64,000 bases of DNA from Algibacter pectinivorans (GCF_900112595.1 NZ_FOMI01000012.1:61773-125772), one strand, 5' to 3'. Counted from the first letter of the stretch, positions 42,614-51,410 are shown. The notes: generated by a model from the sequence alone, not told the origin. Numbers and translations are program-made.

Positions 42614-43231
42614 CTATTGGTTTAAATACTGCTGAAATTTCTCAGAAAAAAGTCCAACATGGTAACCATCTACTAATGCATGATTAACATTTATGGCGAC
42701 ATTAATTGTTAATCCATTGTCTACCTCTGTTACTTTGCTAAAAGCAATTTTGGGTACACACTCCAATTGACCCGAAACAGGTTCTTTATGCCCAATAAAA
42801 TTTAGCCATGGTAATGCGGAACAATGTACACAATCAAGCCCGTTTTTGGGAGGAAATAAATCGTTTGAATTTTTAATACGGTATTTTTCTGCTTCCAAGT
42901 TATCAAGAAATACACCAAGATTTTCACTATAGTCAATAAAAGAAAAAGCAATGGTTTTATCTGCCCTCATAATTGTTGATGAAGCGTGTATAACATCGTA
43001 CTGTACTACATTACCGTTTTCTATTCTATATTTTAAATTGTCTACTTCGTTTATAGCACGCATACAAGCATGCAAATAAGTCGCAAAAAAAGATATTCCT
43101 TTTTCCTTAGCAAAATGATACGCTTTAGTAACATTAAAAGGAATTACTAATCCAAAATAAGGATCGGCCAAACTAGAAAAATGCTCGAAATGCTGTTTTC
43201 TGTTCCAAGTATTTATATCGATAATCTTCAT
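42614..43231 (-). CDS. Chloramphenicol-acetyltransferase-like (CAT) protein
   Basis: A 205-residue protein of the type A CAT fold. The catalytic motif is NHALVDG, keeping the essential His and the DG pair of 'HHAxxDG' at the end of the protein. The N-terminal WNRKQHFEHFSSL is typical of CAT-family starts. True CATs are about 213-220 residues with a conserved trimer. Many chromosomal relatives have no known drug role and may acetylate other CoA-linked substrates. Its place between kdnB-like and HAD genes suggests an acyl transfer in surface-sugar or carbohydrate metabolism as an alternative to resistance. Confidence 0.75.
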   Translation of the reverse strand: MKIIDINTWNRKQHFEHFSSLADPYFGLVIPFNVTKAYHFAKEKGISFFATYLHACMRAINEVDNLKYRIENGNVVQYDVIHASSTIMRADKTIAFSFIDYSENLGVFLDNLEAEKYRIKNSNDLFPPKNGLDCVHCSALPWLNFIGHKEPVSGQLECVPKIAFSKVTEVDNGLTINVAINVNHALVDGYHVGLFSEKFQQYLNQ

Positions 43232-43232
43232 A

Positions 43233-43937
43233 TTATTTTAGAATATTTAATACTTTATCTATAGAACTTAAAGTTTTGTATGCTTTACCATTTTTTTCGG
43301 CATCTGTAACCTCTTCATGTGCCCATGTGGTATGAAACGGTACATGGATAGCATGAGATTTTATATTTATTAGAGGTAATACATCAGATTTTAAGGAATT
43401 ACCTATCATTAAAAACTCTGATGGATTAATATCTAAATGATTTAATAAATTGGAATAATTAGCTTCTTTTTTATCACTTAAAACCTCGATATGATGAAAA
43501 TAATCTGTTAATCCAGATTTTTCCAACTTCCGTTCTTGATCTAGTAAATCGCCCTTGGTAGCTAAAATTAACCGGTACTTTTTTGATAAGGTTTTTAGCA
43601 CTTCTTCTACCCCATCTAAAAGTTCTACAGGTTTATTAAGCATATCTTTTCCAATATTTAATATGGCTTCAATGGTTTTTGTAGACACATTATAATTTGA
43701 AATCTCCAAAGCCGACTCGACCATGGATAGTGTAAATGCTTTAACACCGTAACCGTATAACGGTAAATTGTCAATTTCCATTCTAAATAGTTCTTGGTCT
43801 ATTTTATTTACCGTTTCGTATTTAGATAAAAGTTGAGCAAATTCTTTTTCGGCATCGCGAAAGTAGGTTTCGTTTACCCAAAGTGTATCATCGGCATCAA
43901 AACCAATAACTTTAATGTTTTGGTAGTTTATTTCCAT
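43233..43937 (-). CDS. HAD-superfamily hydrolase
   Basis: A 234-residue phosphatase-like protein. Motif I is FDADDT (nucleophile Asp14, acid Asp16), motif II lies around ILATKG, and motif III/IV is the C-terminal [15 protein letters not shown]. The cap is a small helical insertion. It starts 2 bases before the CAT-like gene (in the direction of transcription) and overlaps kdsB by 10 bases, so it is translated with kdsB. KdsC, the HAD phosphatase of Kdo synthesis, is smaller, so this is not clearly KdsC. The exact substrate is unknown. Confidence 0.8.
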   Translation of the reverse strand: MEINYQNIKVIGFDADDTLWVNETYFRDAEKEFAQLLSKYETVNKIDQELFRMEIDNLPLYGYGVKAFTLSMVESALEISNYNVSTKTIEAILNIGKDMLNKPVELLDGVEEVLKTLSKKYRLILATKGDLLDQERKLEKSGLTDYFHHIEVLSDKKEANYSNLLNHLDINPSEFLMIGNSLKSDVLPLINIKSHAIHVPFHTTWAHEEVTDAEKNGKAYKTLSSIDKVLNILK

Positions 43938-44656
43938 AATTTATTGGCGCGTTGTAAATCTTCTGGAGTATCAATTTCAACACCTTCAACATCGGTTTCA
44001 ACCATTTTTATACGTTTTCCATATTCCAAGTAACGTAATTGCTCTAGTTTTTCTGAAGCTTCTAAAACTTGCATTGGTAGTTTATAAAAATCTAAAATAG
44101 CCTGCTTTCGAAAAGCATAAACTCCTTTATGTTTGTAATATTTAACATCTACATTATTATCTCTTGGATACGGAATTGGACTGCGTGAAAAATATAATGC
44201 AAAATCAGATTGATCGATAACTACTTTTACTGTATTTGGGTTATTAATTTCATCCTTATTAGTTATGTGCACCATTAAGGAAGCCAAATCTACTTCTTGC
44301 TTAGTATCTTCTTTAAACACATCTATGAGTTTTATTAAAGATTCTTTATCGGTAAAAGGTTCATCGCCTTGAACATTAACAACAACATCAATATCCATAT
44401 CCTCTACAGCTTCGGCAATTCTGTCGCTACCGCATTCATGTTCCTTTTTACTCATAATCACATTACCACCAATACGCTCTATTTCTTTGTAGATAATATC
44501 GCTATCTGTAACTACAAAAACGGCATCGAATAATTTAGTAGCAACCGTAGCTTCGTAGGTTCTTTGAATAACGGTTTTACCACCTAAGTCTTGCATTAGT
44601 TTACCCGGAAAGCGCGATGCTGCATAGCGAGCAGGAATCATGGAAATAATTTTCAT
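43928..44656 (-). CDS. kdsB: 3-deoxy-manno-octulosonate cytidylyltransferase
   Basis: The enzyme activates Kdo with CTP to give CMP-Kdo for lipid A assembly. The signature is [13 protein letters not shown] near residue 8, followed by [26 protein letters not shown] (the Kdo/CTP site) and VNVQGDEPF (metal-binding Asp). Length 242 agrees with KdsB (about 245). Its 3' end overlaps the HAD gene by 10 bases. It is the first gene of a minus-strand group kdsB-HAD-CAT-kdnB-acyltransferase. No clear -7 element was found upstream. Confidence 0.95.
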   Translation of the reverse strand: MKIISMIPARYAASRFPGKLMQDLGGKTVIQRTYEATVATKLFDAVFVVTDSDIIYKEIERIGGNVIMSKKEHECGSDRIAEAVEDMDIDVVVNVQGDEPFTDKESLIKLIDVFKEDTKQEVDLASLMVHITNKDEINNPNTVKVVIDQSDFALYFSRSPIPYPRDNNVDVKYYKHKGVYAFRKQAILDFYKLPMQVLEASEKLEQLRYLEYGKRIKMVETDVEGVEIDTPEDLQRANKLWK

Positions 44657-44739
44657 CTAATAAATTTACTGATTTAAAATTTATAAAAACAATTAAATTG
44701 AGTAATAAGCAGCTCAAAAATACTATAAATAAATAGAGT

Positions 44740-45306
44740 TTACACTTTTGAGGTTTTAAACTTTTTGTACAGCTTAAAAATTATAAATAAAATGATAATA
44801 ACTAAAAATACTGCTAAAACCGGCAGAAAAATGGATACCACCGACATAACAACCGATGTTCCTGTTTCTAAAGTTGAAACTAATGGGTTTGCTACGCCTG
44901 CAGTGGAGACTGTTGATGCAAAACGTGCGGTACTAGATGTTCCTGCTACGGCTGCTGCGGTACCACCTCCAGCAATAATGGCTAATGCCCAAGTAATAAC
45001 AGGACTTAAATCGGCCACGGTAGATAGCATTATAGCGGTTCCGGCAAGAGCTGCTAAAGGCACGGCAATACTATCTAATGCATTATCTATATAAGGAATA
45101 AAATACGCAAAAACTTCTACTAGTGTGGCAACCGCTAAGGTTATTAATGCGGCGGTACTTCCTATCCATTGCCAAGATTCATTGAGTTGCCAAACATCAA
45201 AATAAGACGCTAAACTAAGTGCAAATAAAGGTAAAAAGACTCTAAAACCTACCGATGCGGCTAAACCTATACCTAAGCAAATACTAATTATGGTTTCGAA
45301 TGTCAT
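44740..45306 (-). CDS. DUF4126-family membrane protein
   Basis: A 188-residue membrane protein with about five hydrophobic segments. A glycine/alanine-rich centre (IIAGGGTAAAVAGTSSTARFASTVSTAG) matches DUF4126, and the C-terminus ends in a basic tail (FKLYKKFKTSKV). The function is unknown; members are widespread and sometimes lie near cation or lipid transport genes. A minus-strand -7 element (plus-strand CAAAGTTA, 45360-45367) lies upstream. The remaining gap to 45621 holds dispersed repeat copy B. Confidence 0.78.
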   Translation of the reverse strand: MTFETIISICLGIGLAASVGFRVFLPLFALSLASYFDVWQLNESWQWIGSTAALITLAVATLVEVFAYFIPYIDNALDSIAVPLAALAGTAIMLSTVADLSPVITWALAIIAGGGTAAAVAGTSSTARFASTVSTAGVANPLVSTLETGTSVVMSVVSIFLPVLAVFLVIIILFIIFKLYKKFKTSKV

Positions 45307-45359
45307 TGAAGAAGTGCCTAAATCTCTATAAGGGATTTTGTTTTTAATTAATAATTATT

Positions 45360-45367
45360 CAAAGTTA
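45360..45367 (-). promoter_or_regulatory. -7 element upstream of the DUF4126 gene
   Basis: On the minus strand TAACTTTG matches TAnnTTTG about 54 bases before the ATG. There is no clear -33 TTG. Confidence 0.4.
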
Positions 45368-45524
45368 CATAAATTCTTGATTATTGAAGTTTTGCCTATC
45401 ATCCTGATTGGTTTTTAAGTGTTTTGTGTTTTTTATAAAGCCATAATAAACACAAAACGATAAGTAACACCTACAAACGTTAATACACCCTACCCATTTA
45501 TTAATGTTTATTGTTGGCTAATAT

Positions 45525-45615
45525 GCGCGCCAGGGATAGAAAAGGAAAGCCCACAGCCCGACGCAGGAGGTGCGAGGACTTGTATTGGATAGCCCGACCC
45601 TTTGGGTGGCGCCCT
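45525..45615 (-). repeat. Dispersed intergenic element, copy B (reverse orientation)
   Basis: Read on the minus strand it starts GGGCGCCACCC and ends near CTATCCCTGGCGCGCA. The core matches copy A almost base for base (AAGTCCTCGC, GTCGGGCTGTGGGCTTTCC). In the direction of transcription it begins seven bases after the stop codon of the RecD-like helicase gene. Confidence 0.8.
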
Positions 45616-45621
45616 AGAACT

Positions 45622-47049
45622 TTAATCCTCTAAAAAAAACTCGTCTTTAAAACCTATTAAATATAATTTATCCTTGGCTCTGGTAACGGCGGTGTATAGC
45701 CAACGTAAATAATCTTTATCGATACCGTTTGGTAAATATGGTTGCTCTACAAAAACGGTGTCCCACTGGCCACCTTGGGATTTATGACAGGTTATAGCAT
45801 ACGAAAACTTAACCTGTAAGGCATTGAAATGTTTGTTGTTTTTTACTTTTAAAAACTTTTTATACTTACTGGTTTCCTCTGCGAAATCTTTCATGACTTC
45901 TTGATACAGCCTATTGGAATCTTCGTAGGGTAAAGAAGGTGTTTCGGCATCGATGGTGTCGAGCATTAAAACGGTTTCGAAAGGTGCCATTTTAGGGTAA
46001 TCGACCATGCGTATTTTTACTTCGGCAAATCTAAAGCCATATAATTCTTGTATGCTAAAAATTTCGAGCACTTCAATAATATCGCCATTAGCTATAAAAC
46101 CCGCTTCGGTGGTGGGTTTTATCCAGAAGTAATTATTTTTAACTACCATTAAATAATCGCCCGCTGTTAGTTCGTGCTCATTAAATAGAATACGGTTTCT
46201 TATTTGTTGGTTATATAAATTGGCCCGTTTATTACTTCTTACAATTATGGCGGTTTCTTCTTTACCCAGCTCGCTGTATGCATCGTTTATGGCATCCATT
46301 ATTTCGTAGCCATCTACTAGCCTAATAATATCTACAAAACCCGCAATATCGAATTTAAAAGACTCGAAAAAAGAGGACGCTAAAGTGTCTCTTAATATGG
46401 TGGCATTTACTAAAATACCAGAGTCTTGTTCTTGCCTTACTACTTCATCCAACTCCATTCTTGTTACTACCTTATCGTAGTTTAAGGCTAAGGTTCGCTC
46501 ATCTAGAGCTGGACTTACATCTAATTTTACTGGTGGTAATTGTGCTGTATCTCCTATTAAAAGTAATTTACAATTATGGCCACTATATACATATTGTATT
46601 AAATCGTCTAGTAGCGATCCGCTATCCATTTGTTTAGAATCTGTTGGAGCATCTGGAATCATGGAGGCCTCATCTACAATAAAAATGGTGTTTTTATGCT
46701 TGTTAAGTTGCAAAACAAACTTAACACCCCCAGATTTTTCTTTTTTTGGAAAGTATATTTTTTTATGAATGGTAAAGGCTTCTTTTTTAGAATAATTAGA
46801 AATAACCTTGGCGGCTCTACCCGTTGGTGCCATTAAAACGGCGCTTTTTTTTGCTTTCCATAAATTGGATACTATGGCCCCTACAATGGTGGTTTTTCCT
46901 GTACCTGCATAGCCTTTTAGTAAATATAGGTCGTTTGTGCTTTTTGAAAAAATAAATTCTGCCAATTGCTGAAGGACAATATTTTGTTTTATCGTAGGTT
47001 GAAACGGAAACTCCTGTTTTATAAGCGAATAGAATTGGGATGCTGTCAT
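45622..47049 (-). CDS. RecD-like/UvrD-type superfamily 1 helicase (AAA ATPase)
   Basis: A 475-residue SF1 helicase. Walker A is GYAGTGKTT (residues 47-55) and Walker B is FIVDEASMI. The C-terminal UvrD-like half has the late TCHKSQGGQWDTVFVEQ motif and a 'YTAVTRAKDKLYLIG' ending, as in RecD2-type and TrwC-linked helicases. It lacks the N-terminal RecD2 extension, so it is a short form common in Bacteroidota. It should translocate on DNA, probably in repair or replication restart. A minus-strand -7 element (plus-strand CAAATATA, 47077-47084) precedes it. Repeat copy B lies directly after its stop. Confidence 0.86.
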   Translation of the reverse strand: MTASQFYSLIKQEFPFQPTIKQNIVLQQLAEFIFSKSTNDLYLLKGYAGTGKTTIVGAIVSNLWKAKKSAVLMAPTGRAAKVISNYSKKEAFTIHKKIYFPKKEKSGGVKFVLQLNKHKNTIFIVDEASMIPDAPTDSKQMDSGSLLDDLIQYVYSGHNCKLLLIGDTAQLPPVKLDVSPALDERTLALNYDKVVTRMELDEVVRQEQDSGILVNATILRDTLASSFFESFKFDIAGFVDIIRLVDGYEIMDAINDAYSELGKEETAIIVRSNKRANLYNQQIRNRILFNEHELTAGDYLMVVKNNYFWIKPTTEAGFIANGDIIEVLEIFSIQELYGFRFAEVKIRMVDYPKMAPFETVLMLDTIDAETPSLPYEDSNRLYQEVMKDFAEETSKYKKFLKVKNNKHFNALQVKFSYAITCHKSQGGQWDTVFVEQPYLPNGIDKDYLRWLYTAVTRAKDKLYLIGFKDEFFLED

Positions 47050-47076
47050 TAATGATTGTCCTAATTAAAAATTATT

Positions 47077-47084
47077 CAAATATA
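47077..47084 (-). promoter_or_regulatory. -7 element upstream of the RecD-like helicase gene
   Basis: On the minus strand TATATTTG matches TAnnTTTG about 28 bases before the ATG. Confidence 0.4.
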
Positions 47085-47130
47085 GAAATGATTTTTATGT
47101 CCTTAGGTTTTAACGATTAAAAAAAAATTG

Positions 47131-47138
47131 TAGATTTG
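47131..47138 (+). promoter_or_regulatory. -7 element upstream of the membrane protein-DUF3822-rsmD operon
   Basis: TAGATTTG matches TAnnTTTG, 36 bases before the ATG at 47175. A TTTT (47108-47111) 19 bases upstream may stand in for the -33 element. Confidence 0.45.
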
Positions 47139-47174
47139 CTAAAACCATTAACGAATTTTTAATAAATAGATACT

Positions 47175-47909
47175 ATGACATTTTTCTTAATTGCATTAGC
47201 AGTGATTCTTGGTACAATTGGCTTGGTAAAGTTAATTGACAAATTTATCCCGTCTAAACTTAAACCTGTTTTGACTATAGCACTTTGGTTATTAATTGCC
47301 TTTTTAGGGTACCAAACTTATATGTCTATTTATGAGCCAATAAAATTCAATAAGGAGAAAAATAAACGCTACGCGGTTGTAATTGAAAGTTTAATTGATA
47401 TTAGAGATGCGCAATTAGCGCACAGACAAGTTACAGGTAAATTTGCTAAAACTTTTGATAACTTAATTAAATTTATAGATACAGCAGAATATACTATTAC
47501 ACAACGTAGAGATTCTAGCGTTATAGATAAAGAGTTAACGAGAAGATACGGTGTAGATACTACAAAGGATATTGTTATTATTGATACTTTAGGAACTGTT
47601 TCTGTTAAAGATTCTTTATTTAAATCTTCAAACAGATATAAAACAATGATGAATGTTCCGGTAGGTCAAGAAGGCGCAAAGTTTAAAATGGATGCCGGGT
47701 TTGTTGAACAAAACAAGATAAATATCCCTGTTTTTGAAGCCTCTGTTAAAAAGGATGTTTTATTATACGACCAAAACAGAGACTTAGTAATACAAGAAAA
47801 CCAAATTGTATCGGTTGACGGTGTTAATGGAGATGCTTTAAAGGTAGGTTCTATGGATGAAGTTAAAACAGGTGGTAACTGGCCAAAAACTTATGGCGAT
47901 AGCGAATAA
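47175..47909 (+). CDS. Conserved membrane protein of unknown function, first gene of the rsmD operon
   Basis: A 244-residue protein with two hydrophobic segments at residues 1-20 and 31-48, then a soluble domain of about 190 residues rich in Lys/Asp, presumably facing the periplasm or cytoplasm after the second helix. I do not recognise a domain. The arrangement with DUF3822 and rsmD directly after it is one I associate with Flavobacteriaceae genomes, but no search was run. Translation is coupled: the next gene's likely start (47893) lies inside this gene's last codons. Function unknown. Confidence 0.7.
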   Translation: MTFFLIALAVILGTIGLVKLIDKFIPSKLKPVLTIALWLLIAFLGYQTYMSIYEPIKFNKEKNKRYAVVIESLIDIRDAQLAHRQVTGKFAKTFDNLIKFIDTAEYTITQRRDSSVIDKELTRRYGVDTTKDIVIIDTLGTVSVKDSLFKSSNRYKTMMNVPVGQEGAKFKMDAGFVEQNKINIPVFEASVKKDVLLYDQNRDLVIQENQIVSVDGVNGDALKVGSMDEVKTGGNWPKTYGDSE

Positions 47910-48714
47910 TATTACTAAAAAACATACTAACTTAGAATTGTCCATTCAAATAAGCTTGAGTGGACTTTCTTTTTCTATACTAAATAGAGACTCCAATACT
48001 ATTCTGGTCTTTAAGGTTTATAATTTTGAAAAAAACTTAAACCCTATCGAGGTTTTAGATCAATTAAAACAACTATTTGCAAAAGAGACTGTTTTACAAG
48101 GCCAGTTTGCAAATATTGTAATTATACATGATAACGACCTCTCTACCCTAGTACCACAAGAGTTATTTAATGAAAGTCATTTGGCAGATTATTTAAAGTT
48201 TAATTCTAAAATTTTAAAATCTGATTTTATAGCTTATGATACCATTGCACTGAATAACAGTGTAAATGTGTATGTACCATATATAAACATAAACAATTAC
48301 ATTTACGATAAGTTTGGAGCCTTTACATTTAAACATGTTTCAACTATTTTAATAGACTCTATTCTGCAACTAGAAAAAGAATCGAATACCAATAACATGT
48401 ATGTTAATGTAGGGGACAATCATTTTGAAATTGTAGTAGTAAGTAACAGTAACTTACAACTATACAATAGGTTTTCGTTCCATACTAAGGAAGATTTTAT
48501 ATATTACCTTCTATTTACTGCCGAACAACTTAATTTAAACCCAGAACATTTAAATTTAGTTTTACTTGGCGCTATAACCAAAGAAAACGATTTGTATCAT
48601 ATAGCCTATAAGTACATTCGAAACATAACGTTTGGTGCAAGGAAAGAAACCTATAAATACCTTGGCAGCCAACCATCAAAATATTCTAATTTCACTTTAC
48701 TAAATAGCTTTTAA
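47893..48714 (+). CDS. DUF3822-family protein
   Basis: A protein of about 273 residues with the DUF3822 pattern: an actin-like/ASKHA type beta-strand series (LSIQISLSGLSFSIL, VYNFEK), a central VNVYVPYININNYIYDKFG and a C-terminal LNLVLLGAITKENDLY. The fold suggests an ATPase-like or pilus-assembly-like platform (DUF3822 is distantly like PilM), but function is unknown. The frame also allows ATG 47857. I prefer ATG 47893 (MAIANNITKKHT), because the earlier start would overlap the upstream gene by 53 bases. The stop overlaps the rsmD ATG by one base (TAATG). Confidence 0.75.
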   Translation: MAIANNITKKHTNLELSIQISLSGLSFSILNRDSNTILVFKVYNFEKNLNPIEVLDQLKQLFAKETVLQGQFANIVIIHDNDLSTLVPQELFNESHLADYLKFNSKILKSDFIAYDTIALNNSVNVYVPYININNYIYDKFGAFTFKHVSTILIDSILQLEKESNTNNMYVNVGDNHFEIVVVSNSNLQLYNRFSFHTKEDFIYYLLFTAEQLNLNPEHLNLVLLGAITKENDLYHIAYKYIRNITFGARKETYKYLGSQPSKYSNFTLLNSF

Positions 48715-49253
48715 TGCGCATTATATCAGGTTTATACAAAAGTAGAAAAATAGTAGCACCAAAAAACCTTCCTGTACGCCCTACTACAGATATGGCCAAG
48801 GAATCGCTATTTAACATTATTAACAACCTGTATTATTTTGATGATATTTCGGTTTTAGATTTGTTTGCCGGCACCGGAAATATAAGCTATGAGTTTGCCT
48901 CTAGAGGCACCGAACAAATTACTTGTGTAGACCAAGACTTTGGTTGTATTAAGTTTATAAACAAAACTGCCGAAGCTTTCGATATGCCTATTCAAACTAT
49001 TAAAAGCGATGTGTTTAAGTTTTTAGAAAAAGCAACCATACAAGCTAACATTATTTTTGCAGACCCGCCTTATAATTTCGAGTTAGAGCAGTTCTCTAAA
49101 ATTCCAGAATTGGTTTTTAAAAACAACTTATTATTAGAGGATGGTGTATTAATTGTAGAACATTCCAAGCACACTAATCTTTCTAATTTAGAAAACTTCG
49201 CTTATTCAAAAAGCTATGGAGGCAATGTTTTTAGTTTTTTCGAAAAAGGATAA
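48714..49253 (+). CDS. rsmD: 16S rRNA (guanine(966)-N2)-methyltransferase, RsmD
   Basis: An SAM-dependent methyltransferase that modifies G966 of 16S rRNA in the 30S subunit. Signatures are the N-terminal MRIISGLYKSRKI with RPTTDMAKESLFNII, the SAM loop VLDLFAGTGNISYE and the catalytic DPPYNF. Length 179 is normal. It is the last gene of the membrane protein-DUF3822-rsmD operon, with a one-base overlap upstream. A hairpin AGAGCC/GGCTCT (49307-49323) lies in the gap that follows. Confidence 0.93.
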   Translation: MRIISGLYKSRKIVAPKNLPVRPTTDMAKESLFNIINNLYYFDDISVLDLFAGTGNISYEFASRGTEQITCVDQDFGCIKFINKTAEAFDMPIQTIKSDVFKFLEKATIQANIIFADPPYNFELEQFSKIPELVFKNNLLLEDGVLIVEHSKHTNLSNLENFAYSKSYGGNVFSFFEKG

Positions 49254-49417
49254 ACTAAATATATTTTTATAACCCGTTTTTTTTCAGTACATTAGAAGTC
49301 TCCTTAAGAGCCTCCCCGGCTCTACACAAATTTCATCTCTCAAATAAAGGGCATACCTTTTTCTTGATATTGTTTATGGTTAATTGTTAATACTAACTTT
49401 TAAAACCATAAATTAAA

Positions 49418-49930
49418 ATGAAAAAACTTTTTTTATTAGGGCTTGCACTCTATCTATTTGTTGCTTGCCAAGACAAACAGCAAACACGTTACTTCGAAAG
49501 TTCTCCAGAAATTGAAACCTTTAAGGCTAATATTAAAGCCTACGAATCTCAAGATTGGGAAACATGGAAAGCCAATTATGCAGATACTGCAAAAATTTAT
49601 CATAATGCCAATAAACAAGCTTCGCCAGAAGAAACCATGAATGGTATGATACAAACACTTTCCAATTTTTCTGAGTATAAATTATTAGATGATGCTACCG
49701 AAATTGAAATGATAATAGATAAAGAAGGTAACACCTGGGTAAACTACTGGAACGGTTGGGCGGCTAAAGCAAAAGTAACAGGTAAAACCATAACTGTGCC
49801 CATACATATAACAGCGCAATTTATAGATGGTAAAATAGTAAACGAATATGCCTACTATGATACTTCAAGCATGAGAGCTACAATTGCCGAAGTAAAAGAA
49901 GCTCTAGAAAGCAGTACTACAACCGAGTAA
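49418..49930 (+). CDS. NTF2/SnoaL-like lipoprotein
   Basis: A 170-residue lipoprotein: signal peptide with lipobox FVAC (Cys16), then a domain of about 130 residues of the SnoaL/NTF2-like cone-shaped fold (IETFKANIKAYESQDWETWKANYADTAKIYH..., then an EEAMNG-like helix and a WVNYWNGWAAK strand). Such folds serve as small enzymes or ligand pockets. The catalytic set is not clear here, so the role is unknown. The next gene follows after 35 bases on the same strand and is also secreted, so the two may form a small envelope operon. Confidence 0.72.
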   Translation: MKKLFLLGLALYLFVACQDKQQTRYFESSPEIETFKANIKAYESQDWETWKANYADTAKIYHNANKQASPEETMNGMIQTLSNFSEYKLLDDATEIEMIIDKEGNTWVNYWNGWAAKAKVTGKTITVPIHITAQFIDGKIVNEYAYYDTSSMRATIAEVKEALESSTTTE

Positions 49931-49965
49931 AATTTAAGTTACCCTAACTAGTAAATACCAATAAT

Positions 49966-50715
49966 ATGAAAGCAATTAAAACAACCTTATTACTTAGTCT
50001 ATTGTTATGTTTCACTACCCATATTTGTAAAGCACAAAAAATGTACACGGTACATCAAGACAACGTAAAACCTGCCATGGTTACGCAATATGAAGCTGTT
50101 GCTAAAAAACTACTTAAAGCCTCTAAAAAGCATAATGTAAACACCTCTTGGACCGCCATTAGCACTAACGAGTTAAAATATTTATACCTAACACCCATTG
50201 AAAATTTTGCAGCATTAGATGAGCGTCCTTTTGCAGATATGGCAAAAGCCATGGGAGACGATTTTGGTAAAATGTTCGAGGAGTTTAATTTGTGTTACGA
50301 TACACATACCGATTACAACATAACTTTAGTAGAAGACCTCTCATATATGGAAGAAGGTGCGCCCATAATACGGGAGGGAGAAAATTACCGCAACTTTTAC
50401 TATCTCTATTTCACACCCGCTAACGCAGCTAAAATTCGCGAAGGGATTAAAGCAGTAAAAGCATTATATATAGAAAAAGGATCAACAGAGTATTACAGAA
50501 TTTATAGAAACGGATTCGGTACCGCAGATCAGTTTTATCTAGTAGTAATCTCCTCTAAAGATGAAATAGATAGCGCCATAAAATCCAAAGAAAACGATAA
50601 AGTTTTAGGACCAGATAAATGGGATGCCTTTAGTAAAGTTATAAATAATACCAGTCGTGTTCAAGAACAAACAGGGAAAATTCGTCCAGAATTATCCTAT
50701 GTACCCGAAAAATAA
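49966..50715 (+). CDS. Secreted protein of unknown function
   Basis: A 249-residue protein with a signal peptide ending around HICKAQ (residues 1-23). The mature part has two similar halves, each with a strand-helix pattern (TVHQDNVKPAMVTQYEAVAKKLLKA, and FYYLYFTPANAAKIREGIKAVKAL), which could form a dimeric alpha-beta-barrel-like repeat. I do not recognise a family and see no metal or catalytic motif. It lies 35 bases after the NTF2-like lipoprotein and ends before a hairpin that separates it from the convergent rnpB. Confidence 0.6.
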   Translation: MKAIKTTLLLSLLLCFTTHICKAQKMYTVHQDNVKPAMVTQYEAVAKKLLKASKKHNVNTSWTAISTNELKYLYLTPIENFAALDERPFADMAKAMGDDFGKMFEEFNLCYDTHTDYNITLVEDLSYMEEGAPIIREGENYRNFYYLYFTPANAAKIREGIKAVKALYIEKGSTEYYRIYRNGFGTADQFYLVVISSKDEIDSAIKSKENDKVLGPDKWDAFSKVINNTSRVQEQTGKIRPELSYVPEK

Positions 50716-50762
50716 CAAAGTAAACCAACCAATTAATTACCAATTAACCCTTTTTTAAACTT

Positions 50763-50796
50763 CAAACCCTTCCTGAATAATTTCAAGAAGGGTTTG
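50763..50796. terminator. Terminator hairpin between the secreted protein gene and rnpB
   Basis: CAAACCCTTC (50763-50772) pairs perfectly with GAAGGGTTTG (50787-50796). T-rich sequence is weak on both sides, but the position between a plus-strand gene and the 3' end of rnpB fits a shared terminator. Confidence 0.65.
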
Positions 50797-50802
50797 TATA
50801 TT

Positions 50803-51120
50803 TAAGTAAATCTATAAGCCGAATTCTGTACTTTTTTATTGCTAAAAAAGCCCTTATCATTTATCTACATGCATTGTTACCAATACACTTTAGCTGCCTA
50901 CCCTCCAACAATCGAGCGTGCCGCCCTCAAACGTTGGTTTACATGACATTGCACCACATAGAGTTTACCTGGTTTCACTACAGCATGACCTGTACATACT
51001 TTCTGTTGCACTTTTCCTAACCTCACGGCTGGTGGTTATTAGCCACTATGTTGCACTACGGTGTTCGGACTTTCCTCCATTTTGAATAAACCAAAACAGC
51101 GATAAGGCGATTTACTGCCG
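50803..51120 (-). ncRNA. rnpB: RNase P RNA (bacterial type A)
   Basis: On the minus strand the RNA begins near 51120. It contains GGAGGAAAGTCCGAACACC (about 51060-51080), the universal P4-adjacent RNase P sequence, and ends with ACAGAATTCGGCTTAT near 50815-50830, the other half of that conserved core. P1 is formed by 51109-51116 (AGTAAATC on the RNA) with 50805-50812 (GATTTACT), which sets both ends. RNase P RNA is the catalytic subunit that removes 5' leaders from pre-tRNA; the protein subunit gene rnpA is not in the window. Length about 318 nt is normal. End positions are accurate to a few bases. Confidence 0.88.
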
Positions 51121-51166
51121 CGAAATTACAATAAACTAAAAGTATAATCTAAATAAATTTAAATAT

Positions 51167-51272
51167 TTGGGCGTTACCCAATCCCGATAGCTATCGGGAT
51201 TGGGTCAGGCTTTCACTACTCGCTTCCTCCTACAGTCGGCGAGCTCAAACATGCCGTTCAATCCTTAACGCA
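51167..51272 (+). repeat. Dispersed intergenic element, copy C with long palindrome
   Basis: The element starts GGGCGTTACCC and ends ATCCTTAACGCA as in copy A, but the middle is changed. Bases 51176-51205 form a perfect 30-base palindrome (half ACCCAATCCCGATAG), which expands the small ACCC/GGGT hairpin of copy A. The core after GGGTCAGGCTTTC is partly rearranged. It lies upstream of the 5' end of rnpB, in the gap before dnaX. Confidence 0.72.
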
Positions 51273-51410
51273 AGTATCTACTAGCGCTACTACTAATCAT
51301 AATCCATTTAAGCACCAATAAAAAACCTATCCTTGTCAGGTTAAATAACAATTCGTGGTAATTATAGGCATTACATAATTTTAACTTTACAAACCGCTTT
51401 ATCTAAACTT

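Noticed and set aside
44765..45094. A 109-codon plus-strand frame opposite the DUF4126 gene
   Set aside because: It mirrors the Gly/Ala-rich centre of DUF4126, whose minus-strand reading has proper membrane helices and a promoter.
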